From Pantoea endophytica (GTDB lineage Bacteria; Pseudomonadota; Gammaproteobacteria; Enterobacterales; Enterobacteriaceae), in NCBI RefSeq assembly GCF_002858935.1, contig NZ_PJRT01000002.1, positions 1-64,000 of the forward strand: a stretch of 64,000 nt of DNA. Direction: 5' to 3'. Below, piece after piece: positions 17,494-27,630 of this stretch. How positions within the stretch are numbered: the stretch's first letter is position 1; the number at the start of each line of letters is the position of its first letter. The translations under genes were made by a program, and so were the position numbers. The notes beneath the pieces were generated by a model, which made no database searches, was not told where the DNA came from, and saw only the letters and a list, made by a program, of their open reading frames with translations.

Positions 17494-17772
17494 TCAATTG
17501 TCGTCGGCATCGGCCGAAGGCATTCTGACACTGCCTTCCTGGCGACTCAATCCGCGCAATGCTGAATGGACGCGATTATCGCTGCCCGCCGGTTGACGGT
17601 GCGTGAGCAACCATTGCTGCGCCTGGGCAATACGCTGCTGCTGTTGACTGTTTTGCTCTTTTCTCGCCATGCGCGCGAGCTCTGCCAGCAGTGAGGAAAC
17701 GCTGACTTCCTCACGGCGCACCAGTAATGCATAGGCCGCTTCGCCGATAATTTTAGGTTGCGAATCTGACAT
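17494..17772 (-). CDS. Second YmgA-like small protein
   Basis: A 92-residue protein. KIIGEAAYALLVRREEVSVS and LLAELARMARKEQNSQQQQ parallel IIGEAALALLQRTGPVNTQ and LLNQLMLMKQQSNDEEQ of the YmgA-like protein 600 bp downstream, so the two look like paralogues. It is first in the minus-strand cluster. AGGAGG is near its ATG. The 210-bp gap to ycgZ holds the TTGTACAG operator, so it may have a separate promoter. Confidence 0.65.
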   Translation of the reverse strand: MSDSQPKIIGEAAYALLVRREEVSVSSLLAELARMARKEQNSQQQQRIAQAQQWLLTHRQPAGSDNRVHSALRGLSRQEGSVRMPSADADDN

Positions 17773-17968
17773 CTTCTACCTCCTGAGAATATGGGCTTAC
17801 GCTTGCTTCTCACTCTTCATTATAGATCATCGGCCTGGCACCTTGTTAACAGACAGCTCTGGTTATCTTGGGTTTTTGTTACTAACACGTTATGGTAACT
17901 GCCCTTCGGTGGCCTCTGCTCGCACCGACGACGTGATTAATAACAAGCATTAAGCAAGGAAATCTGGC

Positions 17969-18481
17969 ATGGAGTTCACCATACGCAAAGCCACGGCAGA
18001 GGATGCAGAGCTGCTGCACCTGCTGGGCCGCATGACCTACAGTGCGCATTTCAAACATATGTGGGTTTCCGCAGACGAACTGGATGCCTTTATCGACAAG
18101 GAATACGGTCTGGCAGAGCTGAATAGCAGCCTCGCGGCGCCCAATGAGAGCTGGCTGATCGCCGAGACCGACAAGCCGATTGGCTTCGCCAAAGTCACCT
18201 GGAACACGCCAGTGCCGGATTCCGGCATGAGCGGCGCGTTGCTCAACAAGCTCTACCTCAATCCAGAAGAAACCGGCAAAAACTACGGCCGCTGGATGTT
18301 CGAGAGCATCATCAATGAGGCGCGCGACAAGCGTGAAGGCTACCTGTGGCTGGAAGTGTTAGGCGATAACGTGCGTGCACGTAAGTTCTACGAAGCCTTT
18401 GGTATGCAGCACATCAAAGACATTCCGTTTATCACCGCTTCACAGCAGAGCACCCTGCAGATCATGGGGATGATGATTTAA
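17969..18481 (+). CDS. GNAT-family N-acetyltransferase
   Basis: A 170-residue single GNAT domain that transfers acetyl from acetyl-CoA to an amine. The N-terminus TIRKATAEDAELLHLLG is typical; the CoA loop region is LYLNPEETGKNYGRWMFE, less Gly-rich than usual, and DNVRARKFYEAFGM is motif B. The substrate is unknown. It stands alone with its own upstream region. Confidence 0.88.
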   Translation: MEFTIRKATAEDAELLHLLGRMTYSAHFKHMWVSADELDAFIDKEYGLAELNSSLAAPNESWLIAETDKPIGFAKVTWNTPVPDSGMSGALLNKLYLNPEETGKNYGRWMFESIINEARDKREGYLWLEVLGDNVRARKFYEAFGMQHIKDIPFITASQQSTLQIMGMMI

Positions 18482-18582
18482 GCGCAGCGGTAAGCCCTTT
18501 GGCACAAAATAAATTTCCTTTGTTGCCAACTGTTTTGCAAATCATTACGGGTTCTGGCTTGATCAAACTGCCTATTCGACAT

Positions 18583-18602
18583 TACTGTATACATATACAG
18601 TG
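18583..18602. promoter_or_regulatory. LexA (SOS) box
   Basis: TACTGTATACATATACAGTG is near-consensus (TACTGTATATATATACAGTA) and lies 20 bp upstream of the umuD ATG. It implies tight repression by LexA and induction by DNA damage. Confidence 0.95.
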
Positions 18603-18621
18603 ACGATTTGAGATCGCAGCC

Positions 18622-19044
18622 ATGCAGTTTTATCAGCCCGCGGAAATCCGCGCTATTCTCGCCTTACCTTTGTTCATCAGCCGCGTGCCCTGCGGCTTTC
18701 CGTCCCCGGCGCAGGACTACGTTGAACAACGTATCGACCTCAACGACTTTTTAGTCGATCACCCCAGTTCAACCTATTTCATTAGAGTCAGCGGTGACTC
18801 GATGATCGACATCGGTATCAATGAGGGTGACATGCTGGTGGTGGACAGCTCGCTCAAACCCAAACACGGTGACATTGTGGTGGCTTCGCTTTCCGGCGAG
18901 TTCACCGTGAAACAGCTGATGTTACAGCCTTACCTGCATCTCAAACCGATGAATACCGCGCATGCGGTGATCGCCATTCCTGACGCCGATGAGTTCGAAG
19001 TCTTCGGCATCGTTAAACACGTGATTAAAACCATAGGCCGCTGA
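18622..19044 (+). CDS. umuD: SOS mutagenesis protease-like subunit UmuD
   Basis: A 140-residue LexA-fold S24 peptidase. It undergoes RecA-stimulated self-cleavage to UmuD', which joins UmuC as DNA polymerase V. The cleavage pair is Cys24-Gly25 (VPCGF), the catalytic Ser60 is in SGDSM, and Lys97 follows at FTVK. All three match E. coli numbering. A LexA box lies just upstream. The stop overlaps the umuC ATG. Confidence 0.97.
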   Translation: MQFYQPAEIRAILALPLFISRVPCGFPSPAQDYVEQRIDLNDFLVDHPSSTYFIRVSGDSMIDIGINEGDMLVVDSSLKPKHGDIVVASLSGEFTVKQLMLQPYLHLKPMNTAHAVIAIPDADEFEVFGIVKHVIKTIGR

Positions 19045-20306
19045 TGTTTGCCCTGGTGGATGTGAATTCGTTTTACGCCAGCTGTGAAACGGTGTTTCGC
19101 CCGGATCTGCGCGGCAAGCCGATTGTGGTGCTGTCGAACAACGACGGCTGCATTATTTCGCTAAGCAGAGAAGCCAAGGCGCTGGGCATTAAGATGGGCG
19201 CGCCCTACTTCAAACATCGGGAAGAGTTGATGCGCCACAAAGTGGTGGTGTTCTCGTCTAACTATGCGTTGTATGGCGATATGTCGCGCCGCGTGATGGA
19301 GACGCTGGCGCTGATCTCCACGCGCGTGGATGAGTATTCCATCGACGAAGCCTTCGTTGACGTCACCGGCATCAACGCCTGCATGACATTCGAACAGTTA
19401 GGCCGCGACATTCGCGACCGTATTTATCAGGACACCCATTTGCGCGTGGGTGTCGGCATTGCGCCGACCAAAACCCTTGCCAAGCTCGCCAACTGGGCCG
19501 CCAAACGCTGGACCAAAGCCGAGAACGTGATGGATCTCTCTTTGCCCCACCGTCAGCGCGAGTTGATGAAACTGGTCAAGGTTGAAGAGGTGTGGGGCGT
19601 GGGCCGGCGCTTATCGAAAAAGCTCAACCTGATGGGCATTACCACCGCGCTGCAATTGGCTGAAACCCCGACCGCGCTGATCCGTAAACACTTTGGCGTG
19701 GTGCTGGAGCGTACGGTGCGTGAATTATGTGGCGAGTCTTGTCTGGCGTTTGAAGAGGTGATTCCCAACCGGCAAAATATCCTCTGCTCGCGCTCGTTTG
19801 GCGACCGCATTACCGAATATCAGGATATGCGCGAGGCCATCGCCAATTACGCGGCGCGTGCCGCAGAGAAGTTGCGCAGCGAGCGGCAATATTGCCGTCA
19901 TATCGGGACGTTTATTCGTACCAGTCCGCACGATCCGCATCATCCTTATTATGCCAATGCGGCCAGCCAAACCTTGATTACGCCCACCGCTGACAGCCGC
20001 GATATTATTCAGGCCACGCTCAACTGTTTAGATCGCATCTGGGTGTCCGGTAAGCGTTATATGAAAGGCGGCGTCATGCTGGGCGATTTCTTTAGCGATG
20101 GCGTGGCGCAGTTTGATCTGTTTGCGGAATATCAACCGCGTCACAATAGTGACCAATTAATGGCCCTGATCGACAAGATGAATGCCCACCAGCGCGGCGC
20201 GTTATGGTTTGCCGGGCAAGGCATTCAGAAACCCTGGTCGATGAAGCGCGAGATGCTGTCCCCGGCGTACACCACCCGGCTGGCGGATCTGCCGGTAGCG
20301 AAGTAA
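19044..20306 (+). CDS. umuC: DNA polymerase V catalytic subunit UmuC
   Basis: A 420-residue Y-family translesion polymerase. [14 protein letters not shown] holds the first metal-binding Asp and [13 protein letters not shown] the second acidic pair. [17 protein letters not shown] is in the palm and a little-finger domain follows. The length equals the family norm (422 in E. coli). The ATG overlaps the umuD stop (TGATG), so expression is coupled. Confidence 0.97.
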   Translation: MFALVDVNSFYASCETVFRPDLRGKPIVVLSNNDGCIISLSREAKALGIKMGAPYFKHREELMRHKVVVFSSNYALYGDMSRRVMETLALISTRVDEYSIDEAFVDVTGINACMTFEQLGRDIRDRIYQDTHLRVGVGIAPTKTLAKLANWAAKRWTKAENVMDLSLPHRQRELMKLVKVEEVWGVGRRLSKKLNLMGITTALQLAETPTALIRKHFGVVLERTVRELCGESCLAFEEVIPNRQNILCSRSFGDRITEYQDMREAIANYAARAAEKLRSERQYCRHIGTFIRTSPHDPHHPYYANAASQTLITPTADSRDIIQATLNCLDRIWVSGKRYMKGGVMLGDFFSDGVAQFDLFAEYQPRHNSDQLMALIDKMNAHQRGALWFAGQGIQKPWSMKREMLSPAYTTRLADLPVAK

Positions 20307-20389
20307 GCGCTTCACGCTTGAATTACACGCATGCGAATGCGATATTCAGCCCCTGATACGGTCACAGCTTAATAACATCCGGAGAACCT

Positions 20390-20641
20390 ATGTCGAATGA
20401 AGAACGCGTAAACGAGCTGGAAGCAACGGTAAACCAGCTGCAGATTGAAGTCGCTGCCTTGCGCGAGTTAATGATTAAGCAGGTGGCGGTAAATAACATC
20501 ACCTTCAAAGGGAAATATGATGAGGTGATTATTCAACTGGCGAAAGAATATGAAGAGCGCGGCTTAGAGGACGAAAGGAATAGCCAGATGCACGAGGCGC
20601 TGCGTCAATATATTAAATACCAGCTGCCCGCCGTGGAATAA
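20390..20641 (+). CDS. Small coiled-coil protein (83 residues)
   Basis: Not recognised as a named family. Residues 1-35 are a predicted coiled coil with hydrophobic heptads (NELEATVNQLQIEVAALREL); the rest is charged and helical (EYEERGLEDERNSQMHEALR). The ATG at 20390 has GGAGAA just upstream. It ends 5 bp before the stop of the convergent diguanylate cyclase gene. Function unknown. Confidence 0.65.
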   Translation: MSNEERVNELEATVNQLQIEVAALRELMIKQVAVNNITFKGKYDEVIIQLAKEYEERGLEDERNSQMHEALRQYIKYQLPAVE

Positions 20642-20646
20642 GCCAA

Positions 20647-22206
20647 TTACGCTTGCGATTCATCTATATTAATCCCTTTCACATCATCACGCCCTTCACG
20701 CTTTGCCCGGTACAAGGCGTGATCGGCGTACTCCAGCAGTTTTACCGCACTGAGGGTAGCAGACGTCGCAGTGGTGGCGCAGCCGGCACTGATCGTCACC
20801 TGCCCTTTGGGCGAAGAAATATGCGCAAGCTGCCTGATACGCACCGCCTCAACCACCCGATGCGCAATCGTCATGCCCTCATCGAATGGGGTATCAGGCA
20901 GGATCAGCGCAAACTCCTCGCCGCCATAGCGCGCGGCGATATCGGAGCGCCGCGCAACCACGGCAGCTAATACTTCACCGATCGCTTTCAGGCACTTATC
21001 CCCGGCGATATGGCCGTAAGTGTCGTTGTAATGCTTGAAGAAATCGATATCCATCATGATCAGCGTGAGCGGTTTACCGCTGGCGGCGGCGTGGGCCAGC
21101 GCTTGATGCAGGAAACGATCAAACTCCCTTCGATTCGCCAGACCGGTTAAACCATCAACGTGCGCGAGTTGATTCAGGGCGAGGTTGGCGCTGTGCAGTT
21201 CGTCGCGCAGCTGAGTCAATTCCTGCTGATAGCGCAACACGCTACGCGCCTGACGCAGCTGGAAAATACCGAGCAGCAAGATGGTCAGCAGCAGGATAAT
21301 GCTGAGCAGAATATCCTGCGCCCGACGGTTAACCCACACATGGAACAGATCGTCACTGTTGTAACCGGCGGCGACGATAATCGGATAGCGATCGGAACGC
21401 GCAAAACCAAAGATCCGCGCCTGGCCATCCAGCACCGATTTCCACTGCCCGCTGCCGCGATCCATTTTCGCCAACATCTCCTGAAACAACGGGCTGGCTG
21501 AAAGATTTTTGCCGATGTAACTGTCAGGCATCGGACGCGCATACAGCACCGTGCTATCAGCCAGCATCAACACCAGCACATCGCGCGCACCGAGCTCGTA
21601 ATAGCTGTAGAAGCGACGGAAAAAATCGACCTTGATGGTGGCCAGCAGCACGCCCTTAAAGCCACCGCTGGCATCACTGACACGCAGGGAAACGGGGATC
21701 ACTAAATCACCGGTGCTGCGGCTGTTGATCACCGGGCCGATATGCACGCTGTTGCGCCGGTTATGGCGCTGAAAAGTGAAGTATTCACGATCGGAATTAT
21801 TGATATTGTTGGGTGCGCGTTGGGCGGAGGTGGCGATCCACTTGCCATCTTGATCGTAGTAGAACAAGCCGTGTAACTGCGGTAAGCGGCGCTGTAATTC
21901 GCGCATGGTATTACTCAGGTCAGCGCCCTGAATGCGCGTTGCCAGCTGTAGCTGCAGATCACGCTGTACCTGGCGTAGCGAAAGCTCGGTCTGCAGGAAG
22001 GTGTCTTCCGCCTGACGCGATTGTGATAACGCCAGATTCATCGCGGATTCCTGGGTCTGACGCACGGTCGCCAGCCAGTCTTCACGCAAGGTCCAGATAC
22101 TCATACTGGCTACGGTGATCAACAGCAGCAGTCCAGAGAGCACAATGCTTTTCAGTAAACCACCGTCAGAAGAAACCGGCTTATCCATTTTTCTTTTAAA
22201 CTGCAT
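20647..22206 (-). CDS. Membrane diguanylate cyclase with periplasmic Cache sensor
   Basis: A 519-residue protein that makes the second messenger c-di-GMP. A membrane helix lies at about residues 15-37, then a periplasmic PDC/Cache-type domain of about 240 residues (FYYDQDGKWIATS, HIGPVINSRSTGDLVIPVS), a second helix at about 285-310, and a GGDEF domain with active-site GGEEF (ARYGGEEFALILP). The ATG at 22206 has AGAGGA upstream; the TTG at 22230 is less likely. In this neighbourhood it may link an external signal to motility or biofilm. Confidence 0.9.
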   Translation of the reverse strand: MQFKRKMDKPVSSDGGLLKSIVLSGLLLLITVASMSIWTLREDWLATVRQTQESAMNLALSQSRQAEDTFLQTELSLRQVQRDLQLQLATRIQGADLSNTMRELQRRLPQLHGLFYYDQDGKWIATSAQRAPNNINNSDREYFTFQRHNRRNSVHIGPVINSRSTGDLVIPVSLRVSDASGGFKGVLLATIKVDFFRRFYSYYELGARDVLVLMLADSTVLYARPMPDSYIGKNLSASPLFQEMLAKMDRGSGQWKSVLDGQARIFGFARSDRYPIIVAAGYNSDDLFHVWVNRRAQDILLSIILLLTILLLGIFQLRQARSVLRYQQELTQLRDELHSANLALNQLAHVDGLTGLANRREFDRFLHQALAHAAASGKPLTLIMMDIDFFKHYNDTYGHIAGDKCLKAIGEVLAAVVARRSDIAARYGGEEFALILPDTPFDEGMTIAHRVVEAVRIRQLAHISSPKGQVTISAGCATTATSATLSAVKLLEYADHALYRAKREGRDDVKGINIDESQA

Positions 22207-22400
22207 GTTGTCCTCTGTCTTCCCCACCAACAGAGTTAAGCAGGTAAACCACGCATCAGTGGACGAATGCGGTTATTTTTCGGTCCATCGATAACTCCTA
22301 TGACCAGTTGCGAAATATTACTGTAATCTGGTTTCACCACATTGAGTGGCAGCAACACACAGTACGCGTTTACACGATCACTTCGGTATGCATCTCGACC

Positions 22401-22427
22401 AGCCCGCTACGAGCGGGCTTTTTTTTG
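22401..22427 (+). terminator. Orphan plus-strand terminator, possible small RNA end
   Basis: AGCCCGCT, three bases, AGCGGGCT, then a T-tract ending near 22427: a textbook intrinsic terminator reading plus. Both flanking genes read minus and have no use for it. About 170 bp of plus-strand sequence (22230-22400) contains no gene. It could be the 3' end of an unannotated small RNA. I found no convincing promoter. Confidence 0.6.
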
Positions 22428-22446
22428 CCTAAGATGCAGGGAAAAC

Positions 22447-22471
22447 GGGGCGGAGCAATCAACTCCGCCCC
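22447..22471 (-). terminator. katE terminator
   Basis: GGGGCGGAG (22447-22455) pairs with CTCCGCCCC (22463-22471), 6 nt after the katE stop. On the minus strand GTTTTC follows. Confidence 0.7.
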
Positions 22472-22476
22472 GCGCA

Positions 22477-24741
22477 TTAGGCTGCGACGGTCAGCGCTTT
22501 TTTGCTGCGCGACCAGACGCGATGGGATGCCATGACAGAAAGGAAGTCCGCCATAAAGGTGCCCTCGGCTTTCACATCTTCCACCAGCCCTTCTTCGACC
22601 TCATTGTCCTGCACGTTAAACTGCGCCTTAAACCGGCGTGCATCACCGCTCAGACCGATGGCTTTGAGATGCTTGTAGGCTTCCAGCAGGAAATAGCGCG
22701 CATCACCGCTCAGCAGCAACGCATCGATATTGCCATCCGGCACAATCACCGCATCAAAGGTCAGCGAAGGAAGACCGGTAAAGGTGGCATCAACCGGCAG
22801 CACCGATCCATCATCCGCCAGCACTTGTCCCATGTGCGCTGCCAGAATTTTGGCATGCACGCCCTGCGCTTTCAGCGCCTGCAGAATCGCCAGCACGTCG
22901 GCGGCTTTCACACCGTCGCTCAGCAGTAACGCTACCTGACGGCCTTTGATATCGCCGCTCGGTTGTGCATACAGACTCAGGCTGTCATCTTTTTTCAGGC
23001 CGTTGACATCTTTCGGCGGAACGGTGTTGAGCTGCTCATCACTCAGCTTTAGCCCCAGATTGGTGGCCACAGCCTGCGCCAGCGTGACGTCAATCTGCAG
23101 CAGATGATCGACCACACGTTCGCGGATGTAAGGACGCGCTACCTTGCTGAGCTCAAACGAATAAGCGCCGATGATATGCTGCTGCTCTTCCGCGGTCTGG
23201 CTCAGCCAAAACAGCCGTGGCTGCGAGTAATATTCGCCAAACGATGGGCTACGCTCGCGCACCTTGCTGCCTTCCACCCGCTCCTGATAGCTCTCGAATC
23301 CGCCCTCTTTTGCCGCTGGCGGCACTTCACGTGGCCAGTTGTTGTTGATGGAGTTCGGTTCGTAGTTGGCCGGATTGGTATCGATTTCCGTGCGATGCAT
23401 GCCCTGACGCTGGAAATTGTGGTACGGGCAAACCGGACGGTTGATCGGGATCTCATGGAAGTTCGGCCCACCCAAACGGCTGATTTGCGTATCGGTGTAG
23501 GAGAACAAACGGCCCTGCAACAGCGGATCGTTGGTGAAATCCAGCCCCGGCACGATGTGGCCCGGATGGAACGCCACCTGTTCGGTCTCGGCAAAGAAGT
23601 TGTCCGGATTACGGTTGAGCACCATTTTGCCGACCAGTTCGACCGGCACCAGCTCTTCAGGGATCAGTTTGGTGGCATCGAGAATGTCGAAATCGAATTT
23701 GAACTCATCCTCTTCCGGGATCAGCTGCAGGCCGAGCTCATATTCCGGGAAATCGCCGGCTTCAATCGCTTCCCACAGATCGCGACGGTGGAAATCGGGA
23801 TCGCGGCCGGTCAGCTTCTGTGCTTCATCCCACAGCAGCGAGGCTTTGCCCGCCACCGGTTTCCAGTGGAAACGCACGAAGGTGGCTTTACCCTCGGCGT
23901 TAATCAGGCGGAAAGTATGGATGCCAAAGCCTTCCATGGTGCGATAGCTGCGCGGAATACCGCGATCCGACATCGCCCAGATGACGTTATGCAGCGTTTC
24001 AGGTTGCAGCGACACATAATCCCAGAAGGTGTCGTGCGCGCTCTGCCCCTGCGGAATTTCGTTGTGCGGCTCGGGTTTCACCGCATGCACGAAGTCCGGG
24101 AATTTGTGCGCATCCTGGATGAAAAATACTGGCGTGTTGTTGCCGACTAAATCAAAAACGCCCTCATCGGTATAGAACTTGGTGGCGAATCCACGGATAT
24201 CGCGCACGGTGTCAGCCGATCCTGCGCCACCCTGCACGGTGGAGAAACGCACGAAGACGGGTGTGATTTTTTCGGCATCGCTGAGGAAACCTGCTTTGGT
24301 CAGTTTTTCCAGCGAGCGGTAGGGCTGGAAATAGCCGTGCGCCGCCGAACCGCGCGCATGCACGATACGCTCAGGAATGCGTTCGTGGTCAAAATGCGTG
24401 ATTTTTTCACGCATGATGAAGTCTTCAAGCAACGTGGGCCCGCGCGAACCGGCACGCAGCGAGTTCTGATCGTTGGCGATGCGGGTGCCCTGATTAGTGG
24501 TCAGGTCGGCGTTTTCGCCATTTTTGCGGTACTCATCGAGCTGCTCAAGTTTGCTGTTTTGCGTGGCGGGCGCTTTCAGGCTGCCGGGCGCGGTAGGCTG
24601 CTTGCCCGGCGGCGTCGGTTCAGCGGCAGGTTTATGCCCACCGCCTTGCGGTGCTAAATCACCTAATCCTGGCTCAGAGGTTTCTGGCCCTTTATGCGGC
24701 GCGGTATGGGTTAAATTCTGTTCTTTTTTATCTTTCGACAT
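22477..24741 (-). CDS. katE: Catalase HPII
   Basis: A 754-residue large-subunit haem catalase, one residue from E. coli KatE (753). The N-terminal arm is Pro/Gly-rich. The distal His128 is in [13 protein letters not shown], as in E. coli, and the core runs to about 560. The C-terminal 150 residues are the flavodoxin-like domain of large catalases ([20 protein letters not shown]). The ATG at 24741 with GGAGGAG upstream is preferred over a start at 24792. Typically stationary-phase (RpoS) induced. Confidence 0.97.
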   Translation of the reverse strand: MSKDKKEQNLTHTAPHKGPETSEPGLGDLAPQGGGHKPAAEPTPPGKQPTAPGSLKAPATQNSKLEQLDEYRKNGENADLTTNQGTRIANDQNSLRAGSRGPTLLEDFIMREKITHFDHERIPERIVHARGSAAHGYFQPYRSLEKLTKAGFLSDAEKITPVFVRFSTVQGGAGSADTVRDIRGFATKFYTDEGVFDLVGNNTPVFFIQDAHKFPDFVHAVKPEPHNEIPQGQSAHDTFWDYVSLQPETLHNVIWAMSDRGIPRSYRTMEGFGIHTFRLINAEGKATFVRFHWKPVAGKASLLWDEAQKLTGRDPDFHRRDLWEAIEAGDFPEYELGLQLIPEEDEFKFDFDILDATKLIPEELVPVELVGKMVLNRNPDNFFAETEQVAFHPGHIVPGLDFTNDPLLQGRLFSYTDTQISRLGGPNFHEIPINRPVCPYHNFQRQGMHRTEIDTNPANYEPNSINNNWPREVPPAAKEGGFESYQERVEGSKVRERSPSFGEYYSQPRLFWLSQTAEEQQHIIGAYSFELSKVARPYIRERVVDHLLQIDVTLAQAVATNLGLKLSDEQLNTVPPKDVNGLKKDDSLSLYAQPSGDIKGRQVALLLSDGVKAADVLAILQALKAQGVHAKILAAHMGQVLADDGSVLPVDATFTGLPSLTFDAVIVPDGNIDALLLSGDARYFLLEAYKHLKAIGLSGDARRFKAQFNVQDNEVEEGLVEDVKAEGTFMADFLSVMASHRVWSRSKKALTVAA

Positions 24742-24953
24742 GTGACATGCTCCTCCAGTTAAGACCCTATTAACTGTAGAGCATAAAAACATTTATATTT
24801 CGTCTGGTTTAGAAATGATGTTTAAAGAGATTAATGAGGAGAATGTAAAGCGAGGATATTTTAACCGAAAGGTAGCTTTAATGGTTTATTAATAAGATTA
24901 ATCCTGATAAATACCGTTGCGCTTTATTTCAATTATTTTCGCACCCTCCACAG

Positions 24954-24973
24954 GGTCGCCATTAATGGCGACC
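24954..24973. repeat. Intergenic palindrome, type A copy 2
   Basis: GGTCGCCATTAATGGCGACC, a perfect 20-bp palindrome between the dehydrogenase stop and the katE start. It matches 13578-13597 at 19 of 20 positions. Confidence 0.75.
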
Positions 24974-25010
24974 AAAAATATCATGCGGCATAACAGGCGC
25001 TATGAATGCG

Positions 25011-26144
25011 TTAAGGTTTCAAAATCACCTTGGTCCAGCCCGCATCACGATCGTCGAAATGGCGGTACGCTTCGGGTCCTTCGGCCAGCGACAGTCGATG
25101 AGAAATAATGCTCGCCGGATGCGCTTTGTCGGTGGCAATCAATCGCGCCAGCTGGCGGTTATAGGCTTTGACGTTGGCCTGGCCGGTACGGATCGACTGC
25201 CCTTTAAACCAGAAGCTGCCGAAATCGAACGGCATTTTACCCACTTTGGCTAACTCGCTGGCCGCGCCGGGATCCTGCGGGATAAACACGCCCACCACGC
25301 CAATGCCGCCGGTGGCTTTGGTGGAGGCGACCAGGCTGTTCATGGTGGCGCTGTTATCTTCGTGTCCATGCTGATTACAACATTGATAACCCACGCATTC
25401 ACAACCGCAATCCGTGCCGCGTCCATCCGTCAGATCAAGGATTTGCTGCACCGCTGCGTCGCCCACGGCATTGATGCCCGTTGCGCCCATCTGCTCCGCC
25501 AGCGCCAGGCGATCGGGGTGCGTATCCACCACAAACACCTGCGACGCGCCTTTGATGATCGCCGAATGCGCGGCCATCAAGCCTACCGGGCCCGCACCGT
25601 AGATGGCGACGCTATCGCCCGGTCGCAGGCCTGCCAACTCGGTTGCATGCCAGCCGGTGGGGAAAATGTCTGACAGCATCACATAATCTTCCTCTTTCTC
25701 CACCGCATCCGGTGGCAGCAGCAAACAGTTAAAATCGGCAAACGGCACGCGAAGCAGCTCGGCCTGACCGCCTTCCCACTCACCCATTTCAGCAAAGCCG
25801 TAGGCCGCACCTGCGGTGCCGGGGTTGGCGGTCAGACAGAAACCGGTTAACCCTCTCTCACAATTTTCACAGAAACCACAGCCGACGTTGAACGGCATAC
25901 AAACGTAATCGCCAACCTTAAGTCGCTCGACGCCACTCCCCACCTCCACCACTTCGCCAAGGTTTTCATGACCAAAGATGCGCCCCTGTTCAAAGCTGGT
26001 GCGCCCCTCGTACATATGTAAATCGGAACCGCAAATATTGGTGGTGGTAATACGAATAAGCGCATCGGTAGGACGCACAATTTTTGCATCAGGAACATTT
26101 TTAACCGAGACATCAAAAGGCCCGTTATAGACGATAGCTTTCAT
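25011..26144 (-). CDS. Zinc-dependent alcohol dehydrogenase, formaldehyde dehydrogenase-like
   Basis: A 377-residue medium-chain dehydrogenase. Catalytic zinc ligands are in NICGSDLHMYEG and GHENLGEVVEVG. The structural zinc has four Cys in CGFCENCERGLTGFC. The Rossmann loop is GAGPVGLMAAHSA. The insertion with CECVGYQCCNQHGHED is typical of glutathione-independent formaldehyde dehydrogenases, so aldehyde dismutation or detoxification is likely. The exact substrate is unproven. It is a single-gene unit. Confidence 0.88.
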   Translation of the reverse strand: MKAIVYNGPFDVSVKNVPDAKIVRPTDALIRITTTNICGSDLHMYEGRTSFEQGRIFGHENLGEVVEVGSGVERLKVGDYVCMPFNVGCGFCENCERGLTGFCLTANPGTAGAAYGFAEMGEWEGGQAELLRVPFADFNCLLLPPDAVEKEEDYVMLSDIFPTGWHATELAGLRPGDSVAIYGAGPVGLMAAHSAIIKGASQVFVVDTHPDRLALAEQMGATGINAVGDAAVQQILDLTDGRGTDCGCECVGYQCCNQHGHEDNSATMNSLVASTKATGGIGVVGVFIPQDPGAASELAKVGKMPFDFGSFWFKGQSIRTGQANVKAYNRQLARLIATDKAHPASIISHRLSLAEGPEAYRHFDDRDAGWTKVILKP

Positions 26145-26366
26145 GATTTATTTTCCTGAGTGGCTAGCACTCTTAATTCGAATGAGCAGATAAGCACGGC
26201 GCTAATTTAACGTCGCGCTTAGCCAAAGAAATAAAAACCGCGTCTACATACCCTGGCATAAATAAGTCAGTTGTGCTTTTTTCAATTACCGCTGCGTTTG
26301 TCGTGCAGTCGCGCATATTTGTGCCAGACTTAACACCGTGTCAGCAGGAAAATCTATGGAGAGCGT

Positions 26367-26759
26367 ATGAAACAGGTTGTTTTAGCTTCAGTAATCATGA
26401 TGTTCAGCGTTGGCGTGAGCGCAGCGGAAGGCGGATACCAATCAGGTGAAACAGCACCGCCGCAGAAGAATCAGGATGCCGGTTATAAAGGATCGGAAGA
26501 CACCGCACAAACCCCGATTTCACGTATTCGTGATTTCCGTCAGGGCGGCTATGTCACGCTCGAAGGCCATATTATTGAAAAGCTGAAAGGTGATAGCTAC
26601 AAATTCCGCGATGATACCGGCACGATTATCATTAATGCTGAGAAGCCGGCCTTCAAAGAGAAAACCTATTCAGCCAGTGATAAAGTTCGCGTGAGTGGAA
26701 AAGTGTATGGGCGTGGCGAACAAACCACCTTGAGGGTATCGCGAATTGAAGAACCTTAA
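26367..26759 (+). CDS. Periplasmic YgiW/YdeI-type OB-fold protein
   Basis: A 130-residue protein with a signal peptide (MKQVVLASVIMMFSVGVSAAEG, cleavage after the AxA-like SAA). A bacterial OB-fold domain follows: GYVTLEGHIIEKLKGDSYKF, DDTGTIIINAEK and VRVSGKVYG. E. coli members (YgiW, YdeI) help survival under peroxide or acid stress. It has its own upstream region and 190 bp separates it from the regulator gene. Confidence 0.85.
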   Translation: MKQVVLASVIMMFSVGVSAAEGGYQSGETAPPQKNQDAGYKGSEDTAQTPISRIRDFRQGGYVTLEGHIIEKLKGDSYKFRDDTGTIIINAEKPAFKEKTYSASDKVRVSGKVYGRGEQTTLRVSRIEEP

Positions 26760-26949
26760 GGTTACGCATTTATTACCTTAAGAATAGCGGGTGAGTGCAT
26801 GGCTTTTCATCCTCACCCTTTTTAGGCCTGACAGCGCAGCAGATAATCACATTCACATATACGTTTTTCGCCATTCCTACAGCACTATTTTGCGGGTATA
26901 TTAGCGCGCATGTAGTGAATAGAACTCGTAAGAGTCTGAATGAGTTTTT

Positions 26950-27564
26950 ATGGATAGAACGATTTATATTGTTGACGATGACCACGCTGTCATCAACGCG
27001 CTGCAAAATCTTCTGAGCTCAGAAGGCTACCTGATTTCGACCTTTACCTCCCCCGCTGAATTTTTACATCAGCCGCATTACCGCACCCCGAGCTGTTTAA
27101 TTGTCGATATGAATATGCCGGGCCGCGACGGCTTTGATGTCTCGCAGGATCTCACCGCACGCGGATACACCATTCCCACCATTTTCCTCACCGGCTTTGG
27201 CACCATTCCTCTGACGGTCCGCGCGATGAAGGCCGGTGCCTTTGAGTTTCTCACCAAGCCGGTGATGCCGGATGACCTGATACAAGTGGTATCCGCTGCC
27301 ATGGCGCTGGCCGAAAAAAGCGCAGCACTCGCACAGGAAAGAGTTGTACTCACCGGGCGTTATCACTCTTTAACGCCACGGGAAATGGAATTGATGCTGC
27401 TTGTCATTCGCGGTTTATTGAATAAGCAGATTGCCGCCGAAATGGGCATCAGTGAAATTACGGCAAAAGTGCATAAACGCCGCGTAATGGAAAAAATGGC
27501 GGTGCGTTCAGTATCAGAATTAGTCAGAGCCGCTGAGAAACTTCATTTACTGCAAGATGAATAA
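26950..27564 (+). CDS. FixJ/LuxR-type response regulator
   Basis: A 204-residue regulator. The receiver domain (1-120) has acidic pocket DDD9-11, phospho-acceptor Asp53 (LIVDMNMPGRDGFD) and the switch Lys in LTKPVMPDD. A LuxR-type helix-turn-helix follows from about 138 (SLTPREMELMLLVIRGLLNK, EITAKVHKRRVMEKM). It converges on the giant hybrid sensor gene, its likely partner, and may bind the repeats at 34933-34974. The pairing is inferred. Confidence 0.9.
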   Translation: MDRTIYIVDDDHAVINALQNLLSSEGYLISTFTSPAEFLHQPHYRTPSCLIVDMNMPGRDGFDVSQDLTARGYTIPTIFLTGFGTIPLTVRAMKAGAFEFLTKPVMPDDLIQVVSAAMALAEKSAALAQERVVLTGRYHSLTPREMELMLLVIRGLLNKQIAAEMGISEITAKVHKRRVMEKMAVRSVSELVRAAEKLHLLQDE

Positions 27565-27595
27565 CGCGCGCGTTAAAGTGATAACGGTCCGATTT

Positions 27596-27621
27596 TCCTC
27601 CCGCGAAATAGCGCGGGAGGA
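27596..27621. repeat. Hairpin between convergent regulator and sensor genes
   Basis: TCCTCCCGCG (27596-27605) pairs with CGCGGGAGGA (27612-27621), a perfect 10-bp stem between two converging stop codons. T-tracts are poor on both strands, so it is a weak bidirectional terminator at best. Confidence 0.5.
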
Positions 27622-27630
27622 TCAGATAAA

